Assembly (NCBI GenBank): GCA_021495925.1
Contig: JAKEKT010000002.1
Location: 248,001-312,000 of the forward strand
DNA length: 64,000 nucleotides
DNA from: Diplodia intermedia
Lineage: Eukaryota; Ascomycota; Dothideomycetes; Botryosphaeriales; Botryosphaeriaceae
Direction: 5' to 3'
The notes under the pieces were generated by a model. It searched no databases. It saw nothing but the letters and a program-made list of their open reading frames with translations, and was not told the DNA's origin. Position numbers and translations under genes: made by a program. Shown in pieces: positions 1 through 10,980 of the stretch (positions are counted from its first letter, which is position 1; each line of letters begins with the position of its first letter).

Positions 1-1200
1 CCGGCAGAACATGCGGCACCTCCACTCACGCTCACACTCACCTCGTCCCTGTCGACCAACGACACCTCATCCACCCGTCCTTCCGTAGAGCGCGGTCGCC
101 GCCTCAACGCGAACACGTCCATTCCCACCACCACCACCACAGCAGCAGCACCAGCCACAACTGGACCCAACGCCTCCTTTCCGACAACCTTCCTCCCTGC
201 TCCTCCTCATCCCTACACCACCTCCCGCAGCCCCTCGGCGGCAAGTTCGTCATCCTACCCCAGAGCCCCACGCCCGTCTCCAAGCGCGGCGGTGCCGCCG
301 CCGTCATCCACCGTCATCATCAACAGACCGCCCACCCCATCACCGCTCGTCCACGGCCTCAGCCACACCGAGATCTTCCCCCCCTCTTCCTCTTCATCCC
401 CGGCACCTCGTCCGACGTATCCACGCAAAATGTCTTCCGGTCCCCCCACCCCCGCCTCAGCTCCGTCACCAACACCACGCCGGCACCGCCGTAAAAAGTC
501 GTCCACGACTACCCGCATCGGCCTGCTTCAGGCGCTCGGTCTGGGCAAGGGGGAAGGCAGCGGCCACAGCGGCGACAGCAGCGGCACCAGGCTACCATTC
601 GTGCACGAGACGCCGCCCGTCGCAACCAATCCCTCCGCCGCGCCAAGGCCGTCGCCGTCGCCGTCGCCGTCGCCATCCGATCGGAGGAAGAACCGGAAGA
701 GCAGCAGCGGCAGCAGCGCGGCCGCCACCCGCATGCCGCAGATCCGCAGCCTAGCGGCCGCGGCGATGAGGTCTCCTTCGCATTCTCCCCCTCCCCCTCC
801 TCCTTCTTCATCATCATCGCCGTCGACGCTTGACAAGGAGCAGCGGCGGGATGGCGGTAGCGGTAGCGGCGGCGGCGGCCGGAGCGGGGCATCGAGTTGG
901 CGCCTCAGCACGTCGGTGAGGCAGCAGCACCAGCACCTGTCGCTGTACAAAAAGGCCGTCGAGGCGCACCGCAGCCACCAGCGCGAGCGGCGGCAGCAGG
1001 AGATGAAGAAGTCGATCCGCGTGCTCGGGCAGGCGGATCCGCAGCAGGTTGTGAGGGAGTATGTGAGGGTTGCGGCGGGGGCGGTGGCTGGGCCGGGGGT
1101 CAAGCCGGCTTATTACAATGACAATGATAATGACAGGAGCCCTGGGGGTGGGAGTGGGAACGGTGGTGATGCCAAGGAGGGTGGTGAAGGATGGTTGTGA
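1..1200 (+). CDS. Ser/Pro-rich low-complexity protein, 5' end outside window
   Basis: Frame 1 is open from the first base to a TGA at 1198-1200, about 399 codons, so the gene starts upstream of the window. The first in-window ATG (292) is not necessarily the start. The protein is dominated by Ser, Pro, Thr and Ala runs, with a basic patch (RRHRRKKSS) and a perfect (CGTCGC)n microsatellite near 643-678 that encodes alternating Ser-Pro. Only the last ~80 residues look folded: a basic, probably helical stretch around LSLYKKAVEAHRSHQRERRQ, then a Gly-rich tail. I recognise no domain and assign no function. The absence of stops over 1.2 kb in biased sequence is moderate evidence on its own. An intron inside the low-complexity part cannot be excluded. 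Confidence 0.55.
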   Translation, partial: PAEHAAPPLTLTLTSSLSTNDTSSTRPSVERGRRLNANTSIPTTTTTAAAPATTGPNASFPTTFLPAPPHPYTTSRSPSAASSSSYPRAPRPSPSAAVPPPSSTVIINRPPTPSPLVHGLSHTEIFPPSSSSSPAPRPTYPRKMSSGPPTPASAPSPTPRRHRRKKSSTTTRIGLLQALGLGKGEGSGHSGDSSGTRLPFVHETPPVATNPSAAPRPSPSPSPSPSDRRKNRKSSSGSSAAATRMPQIRSLAAAAMRSPSHSPPPPPPSSSSSPSTLDKEQRRDGGSGSGGGGRSGASSWRLSTSVRQQHQHLSLYKKAVEAHRSHQRERRQQEMKKSIRVLGQADPQQVVREYVRVAAGAVAGPGVKPAYYNDNDNDRSPGGGSGNGGDAKEGGEGWL

Positions 1201-1867
1201 GTGTTTATGGGGCTGCTTTTGCTGGGGATGTGTAATGATATGTCATGGGGGTTTTTCTTTTCTCGTGAGTCGTTGATTCTCTTATGACGGTATCGTGACC
1301 ATCGTACTGTTGTGCAGCGCATACTGTAGCGCTCGTCAAAGCAATTCTGAATTCATCTTACTTGCTGAAGCGGGATGGCCCGTGCATCCGCTGTGGGAAG
1401 AAGATTCAGCAGAGCGTGTGTGCATCAACGCTGCGGTGGTCGAGAGGAAGTACACATATGGTGCGGCGCTCCTCGCCAAAGCAGCGGAAGGTCTTGAAGA
1501 AGGGACTTGCGCAGCGGAGCTTGCTTGCATGTGAAACGGAAGGTCGATGGCTCTGTCCACGAGCGTCTCACCCGGACCAGGAATGCTGTCGGTATTTCCG
1601 AAGGCGTGGGCGTAACATTTTCAAAAATCGAAACCGACGAAGGTCGTGATGAGTGGGGGGATGGATTGGATGTGTCGCGTAGGAAAGATGGGGGACACCC
1701 CCGGTCAACATGCACGTGACCGCACCCAGGGCTGGCGAATCGAGAGCGAGCGGGCGGTCGGGGCATCGGCGAATGGCAGCACAGGTAAAGCTTCCAACAT
1801 CATCGCATCCCACGCGCGGCCGCGCTTGATACACCCGCCCCCCATCGACGCCGACCTCCAGCCCGCC
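1201..1867. other. intergenic
   Basis: This stretch should hold the 3' flank of the Ser/Pro-rich gene and the promoter and leader of the complex I subunit gene. Short overlapping frames occur on both strands, but none has a recognisable product or splice structure. I see no repeat or RNA gene. Confidence 0.5.
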
Positions 1868-2850
1868 ATGTTCGCCGCCCGCAGAAGCGCAGCGAGGGCC
1901 GCCCGCGCCTCGCCCGCCTCCATCGCCCGCCAATCGCGCCGCCCCGCCTCGCACGACGCTCACCACCACGCCGCCGACGCCCATCACGGTCCGAAGGAGG
2001 AGCACTTCAGCGTACGCCCCCGCCCACAGCTCCGCACCCGCTCCCCGCACCACATCTCCGACCCTGCTCCCTCCCCCAGCTTCCGCGCGCGCGCACACAT
2101 GCCCACGCGTCCCCCTCCAATGGCTCCCCCTTCCCATTCCCCCAACCCGCCGCAACACCGACCGAGCTGGATGCATGCATACAACGGAGAGAGAGAGAAC
2201 ATGTAAAATGACACGAGCCACCAGACCGGCTTCTACGTCGCCATCAGCGCCATCCCCGCCGGCTTCCTGCTGTACCAGTGGACGGGCACGCCCACCAACC
2301 CCGTCGACGGCCGCAAGCCGTACTTCACGCGCATGGTCGACATGTATGCCGACTACCGCGCCGTCTGGGCCGAGCGCAACAAGCTGCACACCGACGCCAT
2401 CGAGCAGGCCGCCTTCGACCGCCACCTCTTCCTCAACTCCACCCCGCGCCGCCACGTCGACTTGAACTTCCCCGAGTACGTTCTCTTGCCTTTCTTGTGG
2501 TCCCCCGTCTTCTCTCGTGTGTGTGCAATTGGGATGGAGAAGGGGGAGTGTCCGATGTTGCGGCCCATGCAACCGGGGAAGGGGAAGAAATGGGATGACA
2601 GACTGGGGCGGAGAAGCGGTTATGCTGACAGGACTCAACCAGGGCTTTCAACACCGGCTCGCCGTACAACGTCCCCGCCGGCTCGCAGGCCGACCTCACC
2701 AAGGTCATCGAGCACTACGAGAAGGCCAACTACGAGGAGAATGCCAAGAAGCTCGAGGCCCTTCGGAATGGCACTCTCAAGGCCGAGCAGACCCCCACCA
2801 AGCTGGGTGGCGGCAGAGCTCCCACCGCCGTCCCACCGTCGCCCGCTTAG
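1868..2850 (+). CDS. NADH:ubiquinone oxidoreductase 17.8 kDa-type accessory subunit
   Basis: Three exons, 1868-2011, 2225-2475 and 2643-2850, give 200 residues. The introns begin GTACGC and GTACGT and end in CAG, and phases 0 and 2 fit. The protein opens with an Arg/Ala/Ser-rich presequence (MFAARRSAARAARAS) typical of mitochondrial import. A His-rich segment follows, then one hydrophobic helix (GFYVAISAIPAGFLLYQW, ~50-67), then a soluble tail with PYFTRMVDMYADYRAVWAERN and AFNTGSPYNVPAGS. This layout matches the fungal complex I accessory subunit known as 17.8 kDa in Neurospora, a non-catalytic membrane-anchored protein of the inner mitochondrial membrane. The family name is from memory of the fungal subunit. 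The splice model is well supported because each alternative acceptor breaks frame. Confidence 0.85.
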
Positions 2851-3146
2851 AGAGAAAGAGAGTTTTGTAGAAATACCATCAAGTGCTGTTCGAGAGCTGT
2901 CTGCCCCTCTACCTCTGCTTCCAATGTGCGCCATCAATCCACAATAAGATCAGTGCACGAGTATTTTTCACATCACCCAAAAGAATCAAGCACGTCAAAT
3001 CATCATTTGTATAGCAGCTACCAGTTCCCCATTTCCCCCTCGTGGTTGTGAGCATGCCAGCTCCCACAGAGTGTGTACATGATAACCATTATGAAAGAAA
3101 CCTCAATGCAGCCTGTCCCTGCGAGGCTTGAGTGCTAGTAGCCATC

Positions 3147-4452
3147 TCACTTTGCGGTGGGGGCAGAAGTGGCACTCTCGGTAGAACTCTCCGAGGTAGT
3201 CGAGCTCTCAACAGGACAGTCAAGGGCGATAGCTAGTGGTGTTAGTGGGTAATGCATAACTGCTATGGTTCGACGACGAGAACATACCTTGCGCGTAGTA
3301 CCGGTACGTATCGGAATTTTCGACTGCTTTGTCCGAGGGCAAGTTGGCTGAATCAGGATAACCGTAGGCGTAGTCGCGGGCCGGGGGGTCTAAGACGGTG
3401 CTCAGATGCGCGAGTTCATGTATGACCAGTCCCGTCAAGTCCATTTCGCGACATTTGTCCGTGAGCGCAGGGAGGTTAAACGCGAGGTCGCAGAGGCAGA
3501 TGATGTGGTATTGATCGAAGGCATAGGCTGCAGACCACTCAACGGGATTGTTGAAGCAGAAACCGAGCACGTCCTCACAGTGGAATTTTGTCTGGCCTTG
3601 TTGGATTACCTCACACTGATCAGCAATTGCTTCGAAGCGAGCGGCGACTCTGTCCTTTTGGACTTTGTCGTCGGTATGGAAGAACTGCTGGAACCTGACG
3701 GTCGACAAAGGTTAGCTCTTGCTTCCAGACCATTGATCCTCCGTGACTCACAGCTCAGTCGTCTCTTCCTTTCTGGCGTCGTCGGCAGCAGCATCCGCCT
3801 GGTGGGTGCAGCCACCATCGCCGATGATAGCATCCTCAACTCTCTTACCAAGATCTCCCTCGCAGCTGCTTGCGACGTAGATGTCCGTGGTCAACGATTG
3901 AAACCTGCTACGAGCTGTTAAGACCGTGTCGTTCACAAGGCGTCCGATCTTGATCTCGATGGTGTTGCTGTGAAACGCGACGGTGTCGCCCTTGAGCAAG
4001 GTTGAGGTGCCTTCAGCGTAGGGAATCGATCCAAAGGCGACGGCGGTGAAGTTTCCACCGGGGGTGAGATCATATTCTTCGGCAGCGTCAAAGCGAACCG
4101 TGAGCGAGTTGCCGGTCGGGAGGTGGGTAAAGAAGTCAGTGGTGTAGTTGCCTGGTCCGGGAGGCGTGAACCTGATGCCCTCAAAGGGGAGCAGAGTACC
4201 TTTCTGGTGTCAATAGCAGTCCCTAGCGTGGAGTTGACTCGATAACTCACCGTGGGAGGCCATGAAGACCTTCTGAACGGGGGCGTCGCCCAGGAGCGTC
4301 GCCTTGTTGAATAGGTTGAGGTCACCCTGGCCAGTGTTGGTGATGACGGCCTGCATGAGCGTACGGCCGACCGAGCTCAGTTGAACGTCGATTGCGCCGC
4401 ATGCAGCCAAGGCCGCCAGCGCCAGCAGGCAGAGTTGCAGAATGAGCTTCAT
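3147..4452 (-). CDS. Secreted M35 deuterolysin-type zinc metalloprotease
   Basis: Four exons on the minus strand, 4251-4452, 3752-4199, 3288-3694 and 3147-3232, join in phase to 380 residues. Residues 1-20 (MKLILQLCLLALAALAACGA) form a signal peptide. A propeptide-like region follows up to about residue 200. The catalytic domain has HELAH at 309-313 (His309, Glu310, His313) and a downstream DYAYG at 324-328, fitting the aspzincin pattern HExxH plus DxxYG, with Asp324 as the likely third zinc ligand. Several paired cysteines (244, 256, 263, 283, 285, 298) fit a disulphide-rich secreted enzyme. Deuterolysins cleave proteins extracellularly, often basic ones such as histones or protamines. The length is near the family norm of ~350. 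The C-terminus is a short Ser/Thr tail. A TATTAAA element lies ~130 nt upstream of the ATG (4581-4588, minus strand). Confidence 0.88.
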
Positions 4453-5260
4453 GGTGGGGTACTCAGGTGGTAAGTGAGTGTATGCAATGAGGAGATTGAA
4501 CCGAGGCCACTGCCTGAGAGGTGGGTGGTAGGTAAAAAGGTAGGATGGAGGATGTCGAGCGAAGTTGGAGGCTGGTGGGCTTTAATAGGCACCCGCCTGG
4601 GGTGACCGAGATGGGAAGCCGATGTCGAGGCAAAGAGGGAAGCGACGATGTCGAGGCACAGAGGGAAGGCGCGCTTGAGGCGGCACGCGACCCACCTGCT
4701 CGCCCGCACGCATCTGCCTTACAGGTTTGCTGCATCACCGCAATTATATGGGAGGAACTCGGAGGATGAGCGAAGAGCAGATCGAAGAGAAGGCGCAGCA
4801 GAGGGGTTTGGCTATATAATTAACAAAGTCAAAATCCCCAGTAATGACCCGTCCAAGCGACGACTGGCTGAGTCCGAGCGGAACCGTTCCCTTCCATTGG
4901 GTTTAGGATTCTTCTCCCGACGACAGTTAGGAGCGTGGGCGCCCTAGGTGAGACTGGGGTACGGTCGGGTGGGTGTAACGGGAAAAAACAGGCGGTTCTC
5001 AAAGAGCCTGTTTCTATATAGCACGCTTCCCTCGGGTTGAGCAAGCTCATATAGTTTTTTGCCTTTTTTGCCTCTGGTCTTGGTGGTGGTGAGCGTGCTC
5101 ACGGCGTGGTTCGAACTCCATAAACTTACAGAAATGTCCATATCTTGTATTCAACTACCCATGTGATGGTGAGTTTTTGGACACAAAGACATCAACCACC
5201 AAACCCTTCCCATTACCGCCCACCGCCTCTGCCTCAAAAGCAGCCCTACCGGCCCCGTCC
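4453..5260. other. intergenic, deuterolysin promoter side
   Basis: Contains the deuterolysin upstream region and the 3' flank of the small zinc-binding ORF. There is a TATATAAT-like AT-rich spot near 4813 and a GGTTCGAAC motif near 5109 that I examined as a tRNA T-loop and rejected. No supportable gene was found. Confidence 0.45.
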
Positions 5261-5566
5261 TCACCGCCGCGCCCCATCTCTCACACTGCCGCCGCTGCCG
5301 CCGCTCCTCGCCGCCACCATCTCCCTCACCCTCTCGGCAGCGCTCTCCTGCAACCTTGCCGCCAACCCATCCACCTTCGTCCCGCGGCACTCCGGGCAGG
5401 AGTGGGCGGTATGCCGACGCTCCATGACGCGAAAGCGCGGGCAGTGCTCGAACGCGCGCGCATTTGCGTTGGCGTCGACGCGGCCGCACGGCTCGATACG
5501 GCGGCGAGCGGCGGTGCCGCCGCGCATATGGCCGCATCTGTAGAGGTTGAAGATTTCGGTGCACAT
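5261..5566 (-). CDS. Small Cys/His-rich putative zinc-binding protein
   Basis: A 101-residue reading frame starting MCTEIFNLYRCGHMRGG. Cysteine and histidine are spaced as possible metal ligands: C2, CGH at ~11-13, C near 27, C near 43 and a CPEC knuckle near 60. The second half is a charged helix-like tail (LAARLQESAAERVREMVAA). Many ascomycete genomes carry short orphan proteins that begin with this kind of MC-x-CGH pattern, so I favour the internal ATG as start. The same frame is open 105 codons further upstream to an ATG at 5881, which would add a basic Ser/Pro/Lys-rich extension. A pyrimidine-rich tract on the plus strand just upstream of the short start could be a leader. The function is unknown. 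Confidence 0.45.
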   Translation of the reverse strand: MCTEIFNLYRCGHMRGGTAARRRIEPCGRVDANANARAFEHCPRFRVMERRHTAHSCPECRGTKVDGLAARLQESAAERVREMVAARSGGSGGSVRDGARR

Positions 5567-6763
5567 TTTCTCTCGTTTTTTTTCTTCTCTCCTTCTTTCC
5601 CCCCGTCCGTGGCGGTGGATATTTTGCTTTTTCGTTGTCCGATCTGGGGTGTTGGTAGATGGGAGATGAGATGAAGAGACGTGTGGTTTTCTGCGCTTGT
5701 TTGACGGCGATAGCGAGCCTAGTCTTTTGGTTGGCGGATTGAAAAGGCTTCTTAACTTCGATCTGCGGCGGACTGGCTGTCTGGTGGGTGTTGCGACTTC
5801 GAGAGGTTTGATATGCTGATAAGTTGGTGGGCGCTTCGCCGCCTTGGGAGACGGAGTGTACTCTGAGGCTGAAGACGTCAAACACGGTTACGGGTGAAAG
5901 GCGACGGGCTGAGGATGGGCGCGGTTTAATACGTTGGATTTGCGTGCTCCGCTTTCCGTGTGCGACTCAAACGAGACAACACGGCGCAAACCGAATCACT
6001 CCGGTCGATCACATCGTGAATGGGAACATGGTATGATTAGACGACAATGCGATAACGGAAGTAGTAATCTTCATGAGAACCCAACGAATGGGAGCTCGGC
6101 ATCAGTGCCCGGCGAGTACATGACAGCCCGACGTACATCGAGTGCGCTTCAATACGAAGCACTCCCTCTCCACTGTGCAGCTACCCAAGGCGCACGCGTA
6201 TTCGCTGCCTTGTAACTCAAGCGTGGACTATTTGGCCGATCAAACGCCACCCGCCTCTCGCCGACTCATGTGTTGCCGCGGGAAGTAAGGTCAAATAAGA
6301 TTGTGGGCGCCTATGTTGGTGCCCGAAGACTGACTCAATGCTCCATCACCCCATACCGGAACGGCTTCCGCAGCTTCTTTACACGCCGGCAATCGCAAGT
6401 TGCCAACGTGGGCCGCTGAACACTTTGTCCGGGTGTTCAACTTCTTGGACCACCCATCCAAAGGGTGTGTTCTGTATACGTACGTCCGGATATCTTTCTC
6501 TGCTGCCCACTAAAGAGGTATTCACGTGTGCGCGCAGCATGAATCACAGGCATGCTTCTTTCAACGAGAGATGATCGAATTCTGTAACTATCCAGTTTGA
6601 ATAATCCCAAGAAAGAATGAATCATCCGTACGAAGCCCGAAACCCGAATCAGAGAAATAACCGCTCGGCCACCCAAAAAAGTACCCAGATATTCCCACAA
6701 TACCAGAAGACTGGCAAACAAGACCCTTATTTACTGGAAACCCATCGGGATACTGCTGGTTGA
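5567..6763. other. intergenic
   Basis: About 1.2 kb with only short frames. If the longer start of the zinc-binding ORF is used, 5567-5881 is coding. Otherwise this is promoter for that ORF on one side and 3' flank of the repeat-protein gene on the other. I see no repeat or RNA gene. Confidence 0.4.
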
Positions 6764-9700
6764 TCACCCAGAAGCTGATTTGGTCCTTCTGCGGACGTCC
6801 GCCCTCATCAGATCGTCAACGGTCACGGCCTCGCCACCGAATCCATGGTGCTCGTCCCGCGTTCCATCCGAAGCTGTCGCTTCAGACTCATCGATATCGT
6901 CAGGAGCTAGAAGAGGCTTGCTGCTATTCATGGACTGCTTCAATAATTCATCCATGCCCTTCTTGAGCTGTGTCATCACTTCGTTAGTGTTCTGGAACTT
7001 TGAGTTGAAAGCCTCCAAGTAGGCGATTTTTCCCTTTGAATCCTCGTTCTGGGACTCCAATTTGGCACACTGTTCCTGCATGGCTTCTTTCTCGGCAATG
7101 ACGGGCTGAAGTTGCGCGTCCAAGTTGGCAACCTGTTCTTGCAGGGCTTCCTTCTCGGCAATGACGGGCTGAAGTTGCGCGTCCAAGAGGGCAACCCGTT
7201 CTTTCAGAGCTTCGTTCTCAGCGACAAAAGGCTGCAGGCGCTTGTTCAACTCGCTGTGGAACCAATCCGGGACGGCGGCCAAATCTGCGTTGGTTTGCTG
7301 GCCCGTGGAGACCCTGAGCGGCACGGTCGAAGTGGGAGTTTTCGCCATGTTGTCGTCGCCTTCGTCGGTTTGGAAGTTGCTGTCGTCGGTTTGGAAGTTG
7401 CTGTCGTCGGTTGGAAAGTTGCTGTCGTCGGTTGGCAAGTTGCTGTTGTCGGTTGGCAAATTGCTGTCGTCGGCTGGAAAGTTGCTATCGTCGGCTGGCA
7501 AGTTGCTGTCGTTGGCTGGCAAGTTGCTGTCGTCGGTTGACAAGTTGCTGTCGTGTTCCGAGAGAGACTCGGGTGGAAGAGGGGAGACTGTGGCCTCAAA
7601 TGGTTCTGCAAAGTGCGGCGTCGTCTCAGTTTCGTCTGTGTGCGCTGAGGGGCCCATGGTTGGCGAGGCTGGTTGCAGGGTCTTCTCGTGGTCCTCGACC
7701 CACGGTTGCACAACCTCTTCGGCACCACCGATTTCGGCTTCGATATGGCGCAGAGGAGAGAGTGTCTCATCTTCAGGCTCGGCAAGGAAGTTCATCCCGC
7801 AGTGGCGCGCAGTTCCGGCCAAATTGGGCGGCTCCCTTGGGTATGGATCCTTTGCGGCTGGACCTTGACCGTCAATTTCGCACTCGATATGGCTCGGGGG
7901 ACAAAAGAAGTTGAGACTGCGGTTGCGCACGCTCTTGACCAATTTGGGTGGCTCCTCTGGGTGTGAATCGATCGACCTTTCGTTTTTCGGGAAGTAATAC
8001 ACTCTCTTGAACCCTTTGGCCCGGGGGTTGAGGCCTGTGATGCTGGGAATTCGGGACGCTGCCATTATTTTCGGCATGAGAATTTCACTGACATCACTCT
8101 TTCTATCGCTTTCGCGGCTGCTCAGGGTCACTAACGTCTCTGCGCACGACATGTCCTCTTCAGTGAATGTAGGGTGAGCTACGTCTCCTTCAGGCGGAGG
8201 CGTTCCGATGGGAGTGGAAAGCTGTGTTTCATCCTTGGCGTCTTCCTTAGGCAGAGGCGCTTTGACGGGCGTGGAAAGTTCAGGTTTGACCGGTGTGGCG
8301 AGGTCAGGCAGGTCAACCGCAATTGAGTCCTTGGTGTCTTGCTCAGGCGGAGGGGTGTCGATGGGTATGGAAGGGTGAGCTTTGACGGGTGTGCAAATGT
8401 CAACCGCGGTCGTGTCCCTGATGCCTTGCTCAGGCGGAGGCGTGTTGATAGGTATGGAAAGGCGGGCGTTGACCGGTGTGGAAAAGTCAACCGCGGTCGA
8501 GTCCGTTGTGTCTTCTTCAGCCGGAGACGTTTCGATAGGAGTGGAAAGGTCAGCCGCAATCAAGTCCCAGGTGTCCTCTTCAGGAGGAGGCGTATTGATG
8601 GGAGTAGAATGTTCAGTCGCACTCGAGTCCTTAGTATCCTCTCCAGGCAGAGAAATGTTGGCCGGTGTTGGAAGGTCAGGCGGGTCAGCTGCGGTAGTAC
8701 AGTTCTCGGTGTCTCCTTCTGTTCCCTCCAAATCAACCACTTCTGGAGTGGGGTTGCTGATCTTCTTTCCCTTCTTCTTGGTCTTCTTCTTCTTTTTCTT
8801 GGATGGCTTTGGATTCTTTGGGCTTTCTGATGGCGGTCCAAGAGCATGACCACCCTCGGGTTGCTCTCCGGTTTCCGGCTTATCGCCTTTGAGGACATTG
8901 GAAGAAGACTCACGAGGTTGGGTGCTCTTAATCGACTCAGCCCACTGGGACCATTCCGAAGATACGCGCTTGTTTACGCTTTGTTGTTCGTCTTTCTCGG
9001 CAGTGCTTCCAGAGTCCTGCATGTCGCGAGCGTCCGAGCAATCATGGCAGTCGCAGGGAACCACATCGTCGGAACGAGCTAATGTGTTAGTAGCGCTTTC
9101 GATCGGGCTACTGATAGCATAGTATTCATCTTCGCTAAGCTTCAGGATCGGAGATTTCAATACTAGGAGCTAGTGTTTAGTCAAGGCTTGCCGGTTCAAA
9201 CAATAGCACAGGAGCTTTGCGTGCTTACCAATAGCATTTTTCCCGCTTCCATCATGGTGTTCCGGGTTTGCTATCATACTGTCCACGATACCTCTTAGGT
9301 GCGCAACTTCCAAGACATTACCCGCTAAGTGAGCATCGGCGAGCTCAGGCATCAATCGCTCAACCTCATCACCAATGCCTCTGTCGTGCGCAAGCTTCCG
9401 CTCTGGATCCATGTAGTTTTTGGTAATTTCGACTGCGTTGTCTTGATCTTTCCACATGCGCGTGAACGTTTCTCTAAAGTCGCGATCTCCAGTTTCGCGG
9501 TTTCCGTTGTCGCGGCGAAAGACCCATTTCACCATTTCCGCGTGTGTGATGTCTATAAGAGAGCGCGCCTTGGCCGCATCTGGTTTCGCAAATTCCTTTG
9601 AAACGAATGTGCCTACGAGACATTAGCTAAAATGCCAGAAGGGAGGAAGAATCCATGAACATACGGAGTTGAGTAATAAGGTCTGCGACCTTCGTCTGAT

Positions 9701-10590
9701 CACCGCCTCCTTCCCAGAAAGCCTGTTGTCGCACGCCGCCAGCCCGCCAGAAACTTGCTATCAGAATATCAGCATGTGGAACACCCAAATAAGTATACAA
9801 GCGTCATACCCTCCAGGTGGATCCTCTCCCTGAGCTGTTCGCCGCTGTCTCCAGCCTCGCCGAGGTTGAAGGCGTTGTTTACCACGACGCTTCCAGCGTT
9901 GACGGCACGAATGGCTCTGGTCAGCTCCTGGATGTGCAGATTCCACTGCGCAGCATTTGCGTGGGTTGCGCGCGGGTCCGTGGGAGGGTCAGGTACGGTC
10001 GCGAATTGCTTCAGTAGCTCGGCTGCGTAAATCGCGTGGGCCTCGATGTCGGAGCTGAATGGCGCTTCGGTGATACCTAAGCCGACAGACTGACGCGAAG
10101 TAGCCGCGCGGACCGGCTCGCCGTGGGTGATGTACTCGTCCGGTTCGGCCTTCCTGGTTTGGAGGGGCCCATCGTGGGGGGTTTCAGCATTGAGAACCAT
10201 ACGAAGCTCGCCGTTTGGCAGGATGATTCCCAGCAGCCTTCCGTCTCGTTCGTCCGTGACCGTCTCATACTGCACGTGTGGTGTTCCGTCCTCATCAAAG
10301 ACGGGTGGCGCACCGGCGGCGGTCTGCTGGTCATCAGAGCTGTCAGACACGATGCCCGCCTGGTATGCCTTAAGCTCGGCCAGGTTTTTGAATCGCGACC
10401 GGCGTGGCCCACGCTTGGGGAACGGCGCCGGCAGCCGCTCTTCTCCAGATCTTTCACTCTTCTTGGTTGACTCGTCGCAGATTCGGGCAAACTCGTCCAT
10501 GGGGAGCTCGTCGGCCGCCTTGCCCTTTTTGTCCTTCTTCGGGCCAGACGCCTTGGCCTTGGCCTTGCCTTTAGCTCCTTTGCGTGGCAT
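6764..10590 (-). CDS. Large orphan protein with three internal repeat families and coiled coil
   Basis: Four minus-strand exons, 9810-10590, 9665-9757, 9229-9612 and 6764-9162, splice in phase 1 at each join to 1218 residues. The start is the ATG of MPRKGAKGKAKAKA, because the frame further up has no ATG. The N-terminus (~1-40) is Lys-rich like a nuclear or nucleolar signal. Residues ~60-420 look globular. The rest is acidic and disordered, with a CDCHDC cluster, a KKKKKKTKKKGKK basic run, several TPPPE-type repeats, a twofold EPPxLxxxxRxxxxNF unit, nine DSN heptapeptides and a C-terminal coiled coil with a duplicated 21-residue block (LDAQLQPVIAEKEALQEQ). I recognise no known family. The splice sites are good (GTATGA, GTATGT and GTAAGC donors), so the gene model is stronger than any functional statement. 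Confidence 0.75.
7089..7214. repeat. 63-nt coding duplication (three coiled-coil heptads)
   Basis: Two near-identical 63-nt units, offset from 7089 to 7152, each encode LDAQLQPVIAEKEA(L/M)QEQ. Because 63 nt is 21 residues, the duplication preserves the heptad register of the coiled coil. Confidence 0.85.
7362..7561. repeat. Nine tandem 21-nt units encoding DSN heptapeptides
   Basis: The core GTTGCTGTC recurs with exact 21-nt spacing from 7376 to 7544 (positions 7376, 7397, 7418, 7439, 7460, 7481, 7502, 7523, 7544), with a few substitutions. The minus strand encodes nine copies of (D/N)SN(L/F)xxD. Unit length is a multiple of three, so copy-number change would not shift frame. Confidence 0.92.
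8180..8620. repeat. Degenerate coding repeats with TPPPE core
   Basis: Six diverged copies of a module of roughly 20-35 codons. The cores, at about 8194, 8250, 8345, 8433, 8521 and 8584, encode variants of (S/T)PI-x-TPPPEE followed by an acidic D-rich spacer and VDLSTPV. The array is older and more diverged than the 21-nt array in the same gene. Confidence 0.75.
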
Positions 10591-10699
10591 TTTTTGAGCG
10601 GGTGAGTAGTATGCTAGCGGTGGAGCGCGGTGCACTGAAGTATTGTGTAAAAATGTGTCGGATGGTCGCGCTGCTTGTGTCGTCCACGGATGACGAGGT

Positions 10700-10731
10700 G
10701 CGCGATGCGCGATGCGCGGTGCGCGGTGCGG
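10700..10731. repeat. 7-nt tandem repeat, GCGCGAT/GCGCGGT
   Basis: Two GCGCGAT units are followed by two GCGCGGT units and a partial one. The array sits ~110 nt upstream of the repeat-protein start codon, in its presumed promoter. Confidence 0.8.
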
Positions 10732-10980
10732 CGAACCGCTGGCTCGCGGGTTCTGTAGAGTAGTGTGAAAAGACTGGGTCTAAGAAGAGATGCCGAGTGG
10801 CGGACGTCGCAATCCGGTGCGACAGTAATGATGTGGTCGGATGGCGGTCGGCGGGCAGCGGGCAGCGTGGAGTTGGCGGACCAGGGCCACGCGCGACTGC
10901 CCTTCAGGGAAGGACCGGGTGAAGGGTCCAGTCGCGCAGCGGGCGCGCCCAGACTGACTCATAGAAATCTCCATTACACC

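Noticed and set aside
1568..2638. 356-codon minus-strand frame over the complex I gene
   Set aside because: Gly/Val/Arg-rich, without domain, and covers introns of the real gene.
5040..5115. Possible tRNA ending in GGTTCGAACTCC
   Set aside because: The T-stem does not pair, the first loop-closing base pair is wrong, and a T6 run lies inside; no acceptor, D or anticodon arm forms.
5151..5885. 244-codon minus-strand frame overlapping the small zinc-binding ORF
   Set aside because: Arg-rich alternative frame; the overlapping frame has ordered Cys/His pairs.
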